A DNA stretch of 64,000 nt from Alphaproteobacteria bacterium (GCA_018823835.1 JAHJHT010000002.1:310001-374000); one strand, 5' to 3'. Positions 53,277-61,904 are shown, counted from the stretch's first letter. The notes: generated from the letters alone by a model not told the origin. Program-made: numbers and translations.

Positions 53277-54290
53277 TCAGTGATCTCCCGACTCGCGGTT
53301 CGCCTGGCGGATGTTCCAGACCATGATCGGCAGCACAGCCAGCATGATGATGATGGCGATGGTGGCGCCGCGGCCGAAATCGCCGCCGCCACGGAACATC
53401 CAGTCGAACATCAGGTTGGCCAGCACCTGGCTGTTCCACTGGCCGTTGGTCATGGTCAGCACGATATCGAAGACCTTGAGCACCAGGATGGTGATCGTCG
53501 TCCACACCACGGCGATAGTGCCCCAGATCTGCGGGATCATGATCTTCCAGAATATCTGGAACGGGTTGGCGCCGTCGATGACGGCCGCCTCGATGGTCTC
53601 CTCGGGAATGCCGCGCAGGGCTGCCGACAGGATCACCATGGCAAAACCGGTCTGGATCCAGATCAGGATCACCATCAGGAAGAAATTGTTCCAGAAGGGC
53701 AGCGATATCCAGACCTGCGGGCTGCCGCCGAGAAATTGCACGATGGCGTTGAGCAGGCCGATCTGCGTCTGGCCGTCACCCTTGTACTCGTAGATGAACT
53801 TCCAGATCACGCTGGCGCCGACGAAGGAGATGGCGAGCGGCAGGAAGATCAGGCTCTTGGCGATGGTACCCCACCAGATCTTGTCGGTCAGGACCGCGAT
53901 CACCAGGCCGAGGAAGGTGCAGGCCGCCGGCACCACGGCGAGCCAGAGAAGGTTGTTGAAGATCGAGTTGCGGAACTCGCGGTCGCCGAAGGCCCAGGTG
54001 TAGTTGGCAAAGCCGACGAAGTCCTCGCCGTTGCGGCCGTGGAAGGAGAGCCAGAGCGTCTGCACGACCGGGTAGATCAGGTAGACGGTCAGGATGATCA
54101 GCGCCGGGCCAATGAACAGCCAGGGGCGGATCAGGCCCTGCCGGCGCAGATTGTCGATTGCAGCCGTCCCGGCAACGCCGCGCGAGGGAAAGATCAAGTC
54201 GAGGAGGCGGTTGGCTCCCCAGAAATAGGCGACCGCGCCGCCGACGCCGACGATGATGGTGATGATGGCCGACAGAATTTGCGCCGCCAT
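53277..54290 (-). CDS. aglF: Alpha-glucoside ABC transporter permease AglF
   Basis: 337 residues of the MalF type. Hydrophobic spans begin at the N-terminus (ILSAIITIIVGVGGAVAYFWG), and the EAA loop AALRGIPEETIEAAVIDGANPFQIFWKI is near residue 230. It forms the inner-membrane channel with AglG. It is separated from aglE by 124 bp holding a strong hairpin, and GGGAGG precedes its ATG. The order matches the Sinorhizobium agl operon (aglE-F-G-A-K). Confidence 0.91.
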   Translation of the reverse strand: MAAQILSAIITIIVGVGGAVAYFWGANRLLDLIFPSRGVAGTAAIDNLRRQGLIRPWLFIGPALIILTVYLIYPVVQTLWLSFHGRNGEDFVGFANYTWAFGDREFRNSIFNNLLWLAVVPAACTFLGLVIAVLTDKIWWGTIAKSLIFLPLAISFVGASVIWKFIYEYKGDGQTQIGLLNAIVQFLGGSPQVWISLPFWNNFFLMVILIWIQTGFAMVILSAALRGIPEETIEAAVIDGANPFQIFWKIMIPQIWGTIAVVWTTITILVLKVFDIVLTMTNGQWNSQVLANLMFDWMFRGGGDFGRGATIAIIIMLAVLPIMVWNIRQANRESGDH

Positions 54291-54358
54291 GGCTTCCTCC
54301 CCTGTTGCCGGACCCGACCGAGCGCCTGGCGCTGCCGGTACGGGCGGCTTGCCGCTTG

Positions 54359-54383
54359 GATCCGGGCCGCGATGGCCCGGATC
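54359..54383 (-). promoter_or_regulatory. Intercistronic hairpin between aglE and aglF
   Basis: GATCCGGGCC and its exact complement enclose a 5-nt loop, 31 bp after the aglE stop. There is no T run on the minus strand, so it is better read as an mRNA-stabilising or attenuating hairpin. Such elements often follow binding-protein genes and raise their yield over that of the permeases. Confidence 0.5.
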
Positions 54384-54414
54384 TAGACTGTGGACGAGGT
54401 AACGCTCGACGCCG

Positions 54415-55770
54415 TTACTTGATGGCGTCCCAGCTGGTCTGGACGTTGGCCGCCACGTCGGCGGCCGGCTTGCCGCCGACCAGGTCGATCATGCCGGTCC
54501 AGAAGGCGCCGGCGCCAATCTTGCCGGGCATCAGGTCCGAGCCATCGAAGCGGAAGGTCGAGGCGTTGACCAGGATTTCACCCTGCTTCTTCAGCGCGTC
54601 GTTGGCGTAGGCATCCTTGTTCGCCGTCTTGAGCGGTGTCAGCAGGCCCGACTGCGCCATCCAGATCTCGTGCGCCAGCGGCATCTTCAGGAAGTCGATG
54701 AAGGCGCGCGCCGCCTTGGAGTCCTTGGTGATGGAGAACAGCGTGCCGCCGCCGAGCACGGGGTTGCCGAGATCGGCATGAGACGCGAAGGGCGGCAGGT
54801 AGAAGAAGTCGGCGTCGACGCCGAGTTCGGTGCCCTCCGGGAAGAAGGACGAGATGAACGATGCCTGGCGGTGCATGTAGCACTTCGGCGGGATCGAGAA
54901 GAGACCCTTCGGGCTGTCGCGGAAGTCGGTGGCGGCAACCGCGGCCGCACCGCCGTCGACATATTTGTCGTTGGTCGCGATGTCGGCGAAGATCTGCAGC
55001 GCCTCGACGACCGACGGGTCGTTGAACGGGATCTCGTTCTTGGTCCACTTGTCGTAGGTCTCGGGCGACTGCGTGCGCAGCATGATGTCCTCGACCCAGT
55101 CGGTCGCGGGCCATCCGGTGGCACCGCCCGAACCAAGCCCGATGCACCATGGCACGCCGCCATCGGCGACGATCTGGTCGGTCAGGGCCTGCATCTCTTC
55201 CCAGGTCTTGGGCACTTCGTAGCCGGCTTCCTCAAAATTCTCCGGTACGTACCAGACCAGCGACTTCAGGTCGGCCTTGTAGGGAAAGGCGAAATATTTG
55301 TCGGTGCCGTCCTTGTCCTTGTAGGTGCCGAGATCGACCCAGGACTGGCCGGCGCCGTAATTCTCGCGCACGAAGTCGGCGGTGGCGTCGTCAAGCGGGG
55401 TGAGCAGGCCCTTCGAGGCGAGATCCTGGATCAGGCCGGGCTGCGGCAGCACGGCGATGTTCGGCGGGCTGCCGGCCTGCGTGTCGATGACGATCTGCTG
55501 CTCGTAATTCTCCGAGGATGAGTACTTCAGGTCGACGCCGGTCGCCTCGATGAAATACTCCAGTACCGAACGGACCAGCGCCTCGTCCTCGCCGCGCCAC
55601 GGACCGAAGATGGTCAGCGTCTCGCCCTTGAGGTCTACGTTCTTGAGCTCGTCGTAGTTCGACCAGGTGAACTTGGAATCCTCGCCCGGCTTGAATTTGA
55701 GTTCGGCCGAGGCGGGTGCGGAAAGGGCAAGAGTGGCAAGCGCCACGCCCAGCAATAGGCTCTTTTTCAT
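54415..55770 (-). CDS. aglE: Alpha-glucoside periplasmic binding protein
   Basis: 451 residues, extracellular solute-binding family 1 (MalE-like). The signal peptide MKKSLLLGVALATLALSAPASA is typical. Family stretches include TLTIFGPWRGEDEALV, IDTQAGSPPNIAVLPQPG and YKADLKSLVWYVPENFEEAGY. It captures alpha-glucosides and delivers them to AglFG. I start at ATG 55770, because the 15 extra residues in the track precede the signal peptide. It is the first gene of the operon, facing aglR across a 353-bp control region with two operators. Confidence 0.92.
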   Translation of the reverse strand: MKKSLLLGVALATLALSAPASAELKFKPGEDSKFTWSNYDELKNVDLKGETLTIFGPWRGEDEALVRSVLEYFIEATGVDLKYSSSENYEQQIVIDTQAGSPPNIAVLPQPGLIQDLASKGLLTPLDDATADFVRENYGAGQSWVDLGTYKDKDGTDKYFAFPYKADLKSLVWYVPENFEEAGYEVPKTWEEMQALTDQIVADGGVPWCIGLGSGGATGWPATDWVEDIMLRTQSPETYDKWTKNEIPFNDPSVVEALQIFADIATNDKYVDGGAAAVAATDFRDSPKGLFSIPPKCYMHRQASFISSFFPEGTELGVDADFFYLPPFASHADLGNPVLGGGTLFSITKDSKAARAFIDFLKMPLAHEIWMAQSGLLTPLKTANKDAYANDALKKQGEILVNASTFRFDGSDLMPGKIGAGAFWTGMIDLVGGKPAADVAANVQTSWDAIK

Positions 55771-55883
55771 GATGGTCCTCCCTGTGGATCGCAAGACAAG
55801 GCGCGGAACCTCCATTCCGGCCTGCCGACGTGCTTCAACTGAGACCCGGGATCAAACCAATCGCAACGGCTTGAACGCGGGTT

Positions 55884-55897
55884 CCAAAGCGCTTTGG
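55884..55897. promoter_or_regulatory. AglR operator O1 (aglE side)
   Basis: CCAAAGCGCTTTGG, a perfect 14-bp palindrome with the GC centre typical of LacI-family operators. It is 114 bp before the aglE start codon, consistent with repression of the agl operon by the adjacent AglR. Confidence 0.75.
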
Positions 55898-56093
55898 CTA
55901 CTTTCATCTCGCCACCATTTGGTGCGCGAGTCAAGCGGCTTGTCTTCACGATTTCTTCCGCGCGCGAAGGTTTGGTGCGCTGCACTATAGTTTTGCGGCG
56001 CTGCACGCGCCGTTTTTGCTTCACTCTGCCTGATTTGGCGCTAAACTTGGAACGCAATGCGTGCATGCCACGGGGAGGAAATGCGCAGATGTC

Positions 56094-56107
56094 TCAAAGC
56101 GCTTTGA
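56094..56107. promoter_or_regulatory. AglR operator O2 (aglR side)
   Basis: TCAAAGCGCTTTGA, a perfect 14-bp palindrome sharing 12 bases with O1. It ends 16 bp before the aglR TTG and 6 bp before its GGAGG, so bound AglR could block its own transcription, and two sites 210 bp apart would allow looping. Confidence 0.72.
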
Positions 56108-56123
56108 AGGCGCGGAGGCTGTT

Positions 56124-57143
56124 TTGAATCTGAAGCAGCTCTCCGACATGCTGGCCCTGTCGCAGACCACGGTGAGCCGTGCGCTGAACGGCTATCCCGA
56201 GGTCAGCGAGGAAACGCGTCGGCGCGTCGCAGACGCCGCCAAGCGGCACGGCTACCGGCCCAATCCGAGCGCGCGGCGCCTGGCCACCGGCAAGGCCGGC
56301 ATGATCGGCTACGTGCTGCCGACAGGGGCCTCGGTCGACATCGACCCGCATTTCGTCGAGTTCCTGTCCGGTCTCGGCGACTATGCGCGCGGCCACGATC
56401 TCGACCTCGTGCTCAGCCCCGCCGACGCCAGTGAGGAGGAGACAACCTACCGCCGCATCGTCGCCAACAAGCAGGTCGACGCCGTCTATGTCTCCTCGCC
56501 CTGCCCGGCCGACCGGCGCATTTCGCTGCTCAACCGGCTCGGCATCCCCTTCATCGTGCATGGGCGCAGTGAAGGTCTGGGCTTCGACTACGCCTATGTC
56601 GACATCGACAACGAAATGGCCTTCCACGACGCGGCGCGCCTTCTGATCCAGCTCGGCCACACCCGGATCGCACTGATCAACGGCGACATCCGCCAGACCT
56701 TCGCGATCTTCCGCCAGCGCGGCGCGCAGAGCGCGCTGGCCGACAGCGGCCTGGCGCTGCCGCCTTCCTCGATCCGCTCAGTGGCGATGACCGAGGAGAA
56801 CGGCTACCGCGCAGCGCGCAGCCTGCTGGAAAGCGGCACGCCGCCGACGGCCATCATCTGCTCCTCGCTGATCATGGCGCTCGGCGTGGTGCGCGCCATC
56901 CGCGACCTCGGGCTCACCGTTCCGGGCGACGTCTCGCTGGTCGCGCATGACGACGTCTTTCCATGGCTGAGGCCGGAGAATTTTTCAGTGCCGCTGACAA
57001 CGACACGCTCCTCAATCCGGCTTGCCGGCCAGCGCATCGCCGAGCGTCTCGCCGCCCGCATCACCGGCCGCGAAAGCGACTTCGAAGGCGAGGTCTGGCC
57101 GGTCGACCTGGTGGTGCGCGCCTCGATCGGCAGCGCGCCCTAG
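56124..57143 (+). CDS. aglR: LacI-family repressor of the agl operon
   Basis: 339 residues. The HTH at the extreme N-terminus reads LKQLSDMLALSQTTVSRALNGYPEVSEETR, followed by the hinge helix (RPNPSARRLATGKA) and a periplasmic-binding-protein-like sensor domain. It should repress aglEFGAK until an alpha-glucoside binds. The start is TTG 56124, because GGAGG is 5 nt upstream and the HTH begins there; the track's 21 extra residues span the operator. Its stop nearly meets the subtilase stop, 1 bp apart. Confidence 0.9.
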   Translation: MNLKQLSDMLALSQTTVSRALNGYPEVSEETRRRVADAAKRHGYRPNPSARRLATGKAGMIGYVLPTGASVDIDPHFVEFLSGLGDYARGHDLDLVLSPADASEEETTYRRIVANKQVDAVYVSSPCPADRRISLLNRLGIPFIVHGRSEGLGFDYAYVDIDNEMAFHDAARLLIQLGHTRIALINGDIRQTFAIFRQRGAQSALADSGLALPPSSIRSVAMTEENGYRAARSLLESGTPPTAIICSSLIMALGVVRAIRDLGLTVPGDVSLVAHDDVFPWLRPENFSVPLTTTRSSIRLAGQRIAERLAARITGRESDFEGEVWPVDLVVRASIGSAP

Positions 57144-57144
57144 T

Positions 57145-58575
57145 CTACTTGAGCACTTCGGCGGCAGCCGCGTCGATCAGGCCATAGCCATAGTCAGCAT
57201 CGCGTCCCGCTTCCCCGAGATCCTTCGCCGTCGCCGACAGCGCCGCCTCGATCCAGTCGGCCGAGCGCTCCGGCGCGGCGTGGATCAGATTTGCGATGGC
57301 GCCCGAAACGATGGCCGCGGCGAATGAGGTCCCGGTAACGAGATCCTGGCCGCCGCCGACCGGTGCCATTACGTTGACGCCGGGCGCGGAGACGAAGACG
57401 TAGGGCCCGCGATTGGCCTGCTGCATCAGTTCGTCCTTGTCGTCGGTCGCGGTCACGGCGATCACGCTGTCATAGGCGGCGGGATAGCCGTACGGGGCCT
57501 TGGGGCCGTTGTTGCCCGCTGCCGCCACCAACACCATGTCGCGTCCGCGCGCCGCGGCGCAGGCGGCCTCGAGCATGTCGTTCTTCGGGCCGACGAAGCT
57601 CATGTTGATGATGCGTACGTCCTGCTCTGCCGCCCAGTCGAGCGCCGAGAGGATGATGTCCATGGTCGAGCGGCCACCCTCGAAGGCCCGTGCGTGGTAG
57701 ATCCTGGAGCCGGGCGCCATGCCCGGCAGGTCGCCGATGCCCGCGATCAGTCCGGCAATTGAAGTCCCGTGGTCGCGCACCGTCACCTCGACACCCGGCA
57801 TGGCGTCGAAGATGCCCTCGACCACGCCCTTCAGCGCCGGGTGCGTCTCGTCGATGGCGGTATCGATGACGGCTATGCGGACATTTTCGCCGCTGGCGCT
57901 GTCGGGCCTCAGCGCGATGCGCTGGAAGGCATAGTTCTGCGTGCCGGCCGCCTGCTGCAGGTCGTAGATGGAGTTGGGTACGCGCGCCTGTGTACGGGCG
58001 TCGCCGGCAAGCTGTGCGAGCACCAGGCCGACCGGGCGGCCGTCCGGAATGCCGAAGCGCACGACCGTCGAGCCGAGCAGCGTCGAGACCCGTTGTGACC
58101 GGATCTCGAGGCCGAAGGCAGCCGCCAGCGCCGAAACAACGGCCGCGTCGCCATCGACCGTTACCAGCACCTCGTCGGGCACGAATTCGCCGCTGACCGC
58201 GACGGGCGCCACGACCGGCGGTGCGGTCGTGAGCGAGCCGGGCGGCGGCGCGGCGGGCGACGACGGATCGGCACCTGCGGTCGCTGCCGGCTCCGATGTT
58301 GCTGCCGTATCGGCGGACGCGGGTTCGGCGGGAGATGAGGGTTCGCCCGACGCCGTTTGCGGAAACAGGTCAAAGATCAGTTCGGGCAGCACCACAGCCC
58401 CCGGCGCGGCAGTACCGCCATCCGGGCCGCAAACGCCGCCGGCTGCCATGGTCTGGATGCAGTCGAGCTGGTCCTGGGTGATGTTGGGGTCGTTGGTCTG
58501 CGCGGAGACAGGCAGGGCGGCCACCAGGACCGCCGCCAAGAATGCAATCAGGAATGCAACGCCTCTAGCCGCCAT
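57145..58575 (-). CDS. Exported subtilase (S8) serine protease
   Basis: 476 residues. Signal peptide (ALPVSA), a Pro/Ala/Ser/Thr-rich linker of about 80 residues, a small prodomain-like segment (DEVLVTVDGDAAVVSALAAAFG), then the subtilase domain. The triad is visible as Asp in RIAVIDTAIDETHPAL, His in VTVRDHGTSIAGLIAG and Ser in DLVTGTSFAAAIVSG, with the oxyanion Asn in LVAAAGNNGPKAPYG. I start at ATG 58575. It overlaps the anti-sigma gene end by 11 bp, so it is part of the sigma operon. Confidence 0.88.
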   Translation of the reverse strand: MAARGVAFLIAFLAAVLVAALPVSAQTNDPNITQDQLDCIQTMAAGGVCGPDGGTAAPGAVVLPELIFDLFPQTASGEPSSPAEPASADTAATSEPAATAGADPSSPAAPPPGSLTTAPPVVAPVAVSGEFVPDEVLVTVDGDAAVVSALAAAFGLEIRSQRVSTLLGSTVVRFGIPDGRPVGLVLAQLAGDARTQARVPNSIYDLQQAAGTQNYAFQRIALRPDSASGENVRIAVIDTAIDETHPALKGVVEGIFDAMPGVEVTVRDHGTSIAGLIAGIGDLPGMAPGSRIYHARAFEGGRSTMDIILSALDWAAEQDVRIINMSFVGPKNDMLEAACAAARGRDMVLVAAAGNNGPKAPYGYPAAYDSVIAVTATDDKDELMQQANRGPYVFVSAPGVNVMAPVGGGQDLVTGTSFAAAIVSGAIANLIHAAPERSADWIEAALSATAKDLGEAGRDADYGYGLIDAAAAEVLK

Positions 58576-59227
58576 CGGCCGGTTTCCTCCCGGGAACCAC
58601 AGTCTCGGCAAAAGGCTGGGCAGCAATAAGGCCGACAATCCTGTCATAGTCGGCAGCCGTCACGGCCCCGATACCGATCTTGAAGACGCCCCCTGCAGCG
58701 GGTCCGGCAAGCACCGTCGCGCCGTTTTCGGCGAGGAAGGCCGAGACGTCAGCTATCGTCGCCTCCGGCTTGAAGGTGACGAAGACGAACGGCATGTCCG
58801 CCGCTTCCTCTGTGCCGGCGATCTCGAAATCGCCGACAGACCCGATGGGCTGCAGCACCGCCTGCACCATCAGCAACGCGATGGCAGCAGCGGCGGCACC
58901 CCAGGCGACCGACGAGGGCACGCCCAGAAACCCCTGCCAGAGGCGCGCCAGCGTCGAGGGCGAGGCACGGCGCTCCGGGCCCGCCTCGGCGTCGAGCATC
59001 CTGTTGAACCGGGCGAGCGCGTCGGCCGGCGGCCGAACCGCCTCGTTGGCGGCCGAAACACCGGAGAACTCGGCCTCGGCCTCGGCCAGCGCATCGGCGG
59101 CTGCGGGATCGCTCGCCAGCCATTCCTCGACAGCGGCAAGGTCCTCGCCCTCCAGAGTACCGGTCAGGTAGAAGGGCAGCAGTGTTTCCAGTTCGTCGCG
59201 GCGCGACATCTTCGCGGGCTCGCTCAT
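58565..59227 (-). CDS. Membrane anti-sigma factor (zinc-less)
   Basis: 220 residues. The N-terminal cytoplasmic domain carries DELETLLPFYLTGTLEGEDLA, which resembles the anti-sigma LPWYVNGTLS motif, but the His and Cys of the zinc-binding form are absent. One transmembrane helix (VAWGAAAAAIALLMVQAVLQP) leads to a periplasmic domain of ~100 residues. The start is ATG 59227, overlapping the sigma stop (ATGA) with AAGGGG 6 nt upstream; the track's extra ~94 residues are a shadow. It presumably holds the upstream sigma factor at the membrane. Confidence 0.82.
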   Translation of the reverse strand: MSEPAKMSRRDELETLLPFYLTGTLEGEDLAAVEEWLASDPAAADALAEAEAEFSGVSAANEAVRPPADALARFNRMLDAEAGPERRASPSTLARLWQGFLGVPSSVAWGAAAAAIALLMVQAVLQPIGSVGDFEIAGTEEAADMPFVFVTFKPEATIADVSAFLAENGATVLAGPAAGGVFKIGIGAVTAADYDRIVGLIAAQPFAETVVPGRKPADGG

Positions 59228-59796
59228 GGCCATCCCCTTTCGAAGCCGGCCGCCTGCAGCGCCTCGCCGAGTTTCTTGCGGGCATAGAACATCCGGGTCT
59301 TCACCGTAGCCACCGGAATCGTGAGGATTTCGGCGATCTCTGTAACGGATTTGGCGTGGTAATAGGCAAGGTCGATCACCGAGCGTTGCTCTTCGGGCAA
59401 GGCATCGACCATGCCGCGCAGAGCACCTGCCTTGTTGTCCTTCATGACGGCGACTTCCGGCGTGTCGGCAGTGTCGGGCACCGCTGCCGCATCGGCGTCG
59501 TCGATCCATTCTTCCTTGCGCTTGCGCAGATGCGACAGCGCCTTGAAGCGAGCAATGCCGAGCAGCCAGGTCGAAACCTGCGAACGGCCCTCGAAGCCGG
59601 GTGCCTGCTTCCAGAGCTCCAGAAAAACTTCATTTGCGATATCGTCTGCCATCGATTCCGATCCCGTCTGGCGCGCCACGAACCGGTAGATCCGGGCGTG
59701 GTGGCGCATGAACAGGAGCCGCACGGCAGTTCGATCGCCCTTTGCGACGCGACCGACCAGTTCAAGGTCGGACTGCTGGCTTGGTGCGGCGCTCAT
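59224..59796 (-). CDS. ECF-family RNA polymerase sigma factor
   Basis: 190 residues. Region 2 reads FMRHHARIYRFVARQTGSESMADDIANEVFLELWKQ, with the typical linker (FEGRSQVSTWLLGIARFKALSHLRKR), and region 4 reads LPEEQRSVIDLAYYHAKSVTEIAEILTIPVATVKTRMFYARKKLGE. Its operon order of sigma, anti-sigma, exported protease suggests that the protease is the output or that it regulates the sigma factor. A GTGAACC box upstream could be an autoregulated promoter. Confidence 0.92.
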   Translation of the reverse strand: MSAAPSQQSDLELVGRVAKGDRTAVRLLFMRHHARIYRFVARQTGSESMADDIANEVFLELWKQAPGFEGRSQVSTWLLGIARFKALSHLRKRKEEWIDDADAAAVPDTADTPEVAVMKDNKAGALRGMVDALPEEQRSVIDLAYYHAKSVTEIAEILTIPVATVKTRMFYARKKLGEALQAAGFERGWP

Positions 59797-60090
59797 GTCT
59801 GGCGCGCGGCTCCTAAGCCTCTGTCGCGGCCGGGCTCGAAAAGGTTCACAGGAAACACCCTCTTTGTCTGCCCGTCAGGCTTAACCCATGAAGGTGCGGG
59901 GTTCCAACCCCGTATTCCGCAGGGGCAGCCGTCTTGCAGGTCGACTCGTGGCCTTGATCTACGGCCGCGTCCTGTTTGCTCGGCGAACTATGCCTCGCCA
60001 AGGTAATTTCGCCTTGGCCTGCGATCCATGGATAGCGACTGGGGATCGACCCGGTGCCTGGGCTGCGGTCCATTGCTATGGTGGATCGGC
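59797..60090. other. Gap upstream of the sigma factor, 294 bp
   Basis: Holds the candidate ECF promoter and one tRNA-like hairpin (CGGGG-TTCCAA-CCCCG at 59897-59912) that I rejected as a tRNA. No ORF has support here. It separates the sigma operon from the methyltransferase gene, whose stop lies at 60091 on the same strand. Confidence 0.5.
59823..59849 (-). promoter_or_regulatory. Candidate ECF-type promoter of the sigma operon
   Basis: On the minus strand GTGAACC is followed, 16 nt later, by CGAC. ECF promoters typically have a GAAC-type -35 and a CG-rich -10. It lies 27 bp before the sigma start codon. Self-recognition by this sigma factor is plausible but rests on the pattern only. Confidence 0.4.
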
Positions 60091-60876
60091 CTAGCTGAGG
60101 AACGGCTCCCATTTTGTGCCGTGCTTTGTCGAGACCAGTTCCGTTCGGGGCAATTCATTGGTCTCGATAACCGCCACGAATGGATACAGATGGATCCCCC
60201 TGATGCGGCTCTGGAAGGGCGTCGAGGGCACAACGGTACGGCGTTCCGGATCAGTGCCCGCAGTTTGGTTCCGGTTGTTGTTCAGCGTATCGGCAAGGCC
60301 GTGCACCATGCTTGCAAAGGAACTCCTTTCGCTGTGAATGTCCTCGCATAGATAGACGCCGCCGGGCGCGAGATGGGGTAGCATCTCTTCCATCGAAACC
60401 ATCTGCTGCTCCGGCAGATGCCCCCCGTCATCGATGACGATATCGACCTTCGGGACCTCGCGACGCAAACCCTGCCAGAAGTCCCGGTCTGCTTGATCGC
60501 CGATAAATATCCGGACGTCCGTCGATTCATAGCGTTTGCATGCCGGCTCGATGTCGACGCCAACGATCTTTGCACCGGGGCCGAAATAGTCTTTCCACAT
60601 CGCCAGGCTGCCCCCGCTAAACACGCCAATTTCAAGCACGGTGGGAGCGGCGCCCCTGAACTTCGAAAAATGCCGGTCATAGATGTCGAAATAGTGCCGC
60701 CACTTCCAGATACCGGGGCCGTCGATGTTGCGGTCGAAGAACTCTTCGAGATCATTCTTCGCGGGTCTATTTTCATACGACTTGAGAGCCGGCCACACCG
60801 GGGATGCTGCAAAGCGCTTGCCACGGGCCTGGTTGCCGATCCGCCATCGGATAGAGCGGGAGAACTTCTTGAACAT
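60091..60876 (-). CDS. Class I SAM-dependent methyltransferase (macrocin-O-methyltransferase-like)
   Basis: 261 residues. Motif I is VLEIGVFSGGSLAMWKDYFG, the acidic motif is IVGVDIEPACKRY, and the metal/catalytic region is VDIVIDDGGHLPEQQMVSME. This pattern matches the sugar O-methyltransferase group (macrocin/tetracenomycin type and CmcI-like proteins), often linked to surface glycan or antibiotic modification. I start at ATG 60876; the track's 361 extra residues are a ribokinase shadow. It is flanked by unrelated genes and uses more A/T than its neighbours, so it may have been transferred in. Confidence 0.8.
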   Translation of the reverse strand: MFKKFSRSIRWRIGNQARGKRFAASPVWPALKSYENRPAKNDLEEFFDRNIDGPGIWKWRHYFDIYDRHFSKFRGAAPTVLEIGVFSGGSLAMWKDYFGPGAKIVGVDIEPACKRYESTDVRIFIGDQADRDFWQGLRREVPKVDIVIDDGGHLPEQQMVSMEEMLPHLAPGGVYLCEDIHSERSSFASMVHGLADTLNNNRNQTAGTDPERRTVVPSTPFQSRIRGIHLYPFVAVIETNELPRTELVSTKHGTKWEPFLS

Positions 60877-60992
60877 GGACCTCTGCCCCGAATTGTCTGG
60901 CCTTGCATACAGTTTCACCCGGAGATTCGAAGTGGCTGATACGGGCCGCAGACTTTGACGCATGCCACACGAACGTGCCCGGCCGGCCAGCC

Positions 60993-61895
60993 CTATTCCT
61001 TGGCCAGCGCCGCATCCACGTCCTTGCCGTGCGGAATGGCCGGCTGAGCGCCCGGTTTCAGGCAGGCGAGAGAGCCTGCGGCCGCGGCGCGCCGCAGCGC
61101 CTGTTCGAGCGGCAGCCCGGCCGAAAGCCCTGCGCCAAGATAACCGCAGAAGGTGTCGCCGGCGCCAACCGTGTCGACCGGCATGATCTTCAGCGCAGGT
61201 ACACTGATATCGCCCTTCGGTGTTGCCGCCAGCACCCCATCGCCGCCCAGCGTCACGATCACGGTGCGGCCAGTCTTTTCGACGAAGGTGCGCATGCGCG
61301 CAGCGCGGTCGCCGCCCGCGAGTTCCAGCGCGTCGGCATAGAGGTCGAACTCGGTCTCGTTCGCAACAACGTAGTCGGCAGAGGCCAGGAGGTCGGCGGC
61401 GTCGGCGCGGAAAGGTGCCGTGTTGAGCACGCTGATGGCGCCGGCAGCGGTCGCGGTTGCCAGCGCCTTGCGCACCGTGGCGATCGGGATCTCGTGCTGC
61501 AGCAGTACGACCTCGCCCTTCTTGAGCAGGGCCTTTGTCATATCGCCTGGCAGCACAGTGGCGTTGGCGCCCGGCACCACGGCGATGACGTTTTCGCCCT
61601 TCTCGTCGACCAGGATCAGCGCCGTGCCGGTCGCCGCATGGGTTTCGCCGACTCCGGACAGGTCGACCCTGCCCTGCTTGAGACAGGCCAGCGCCTCGGC
61701 CGCGAAAGCGTCCTTGCCGACGGCGCCGATCATGCGCACCTGGCCGCCGGCCCGCGCCGCCGCCAGCGCCTGGTTGGCGCCCTTCCCGCCGGGCGCGGTG
61801 CGAAAATCGTCGCCGGGCACGGTTTCGCCCGCCGCCGGAAGGCGCGTCACATTGGCGATGAGGTCGAGATTGATGGAGCCGATGACCGTGATCAA
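60993..61895 (-). CDS. rbsK: Ribokinase
   Basis: 300 residues of the PfkB family. GSINLDLIANVTRLPAAGETVPG near the N-terminus is the ribokinase signature, then APGGKGANQALAAARAGG (PfkB motif 1) and PVDTVGAGDTFCGYLGAGL (motif 2 with the catalytic Asp). It phosphorylates D-ribose to ribose 5-phosphate. The start is TTG 61895 with GGGAGG 7 nt upstream. That ribosome binding site lies at the edge of a perfect palindrome. No ribose transporter is adjacent. Confidence 0.9.
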   Translation of the reverse strand: MITVIGSINLDLIANVTRLPAAGETVPGDDFRTAPGGKGANQALAAARAGGQVRMIGAVGKDAFAAEALACLKQGRVDLSGVGETHAATGTALILVDEKGENVIAVVPGANATVLPGDMTKALLKKGEVVLLQHEIPIATVRKALATATAAGAISVLNTAPFRADAADLLASADYVVANETEFDLYADALELAGGDRAARMRTFVEKTGRTVIVTLGGDGVLAATPKGDISVPALKIMPVDTVGAGDTFCGYLGAGLSAGLPLEQALRRAAAAGSLACLKPGAQPAIPHGKDVDAALAKE

Positions 61896-61904
61896 GAAGA
61901 TGCC

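Larger units (their letters stand above)
55771..56123. other. Divergent agl control region
   Basis: A 353-bp intergenic region between aglE (minus) and aglR (plus). It contains two perfect 14-bp palindromes with the shared core CAAAGCGCTTTG, described separately, 210 bp apart centre to centre (20 helical turns at 10.5 bp). The operator near aglE overlaps a TTGGAA that may be part of its promoter. No further ORF is convincing; the short ORFs here lack support. Confidence 0.7.

Noticed and set aside
59897-59912. tRNA T-arm-like hairpin CGGGG-TTCCAA-CCCCG with following ATTCCGC
   Set aside because: The loop is 6 nt rather than 7, there is no CCA, and no matching acceptor, D or anticodon arm can be built upstream.
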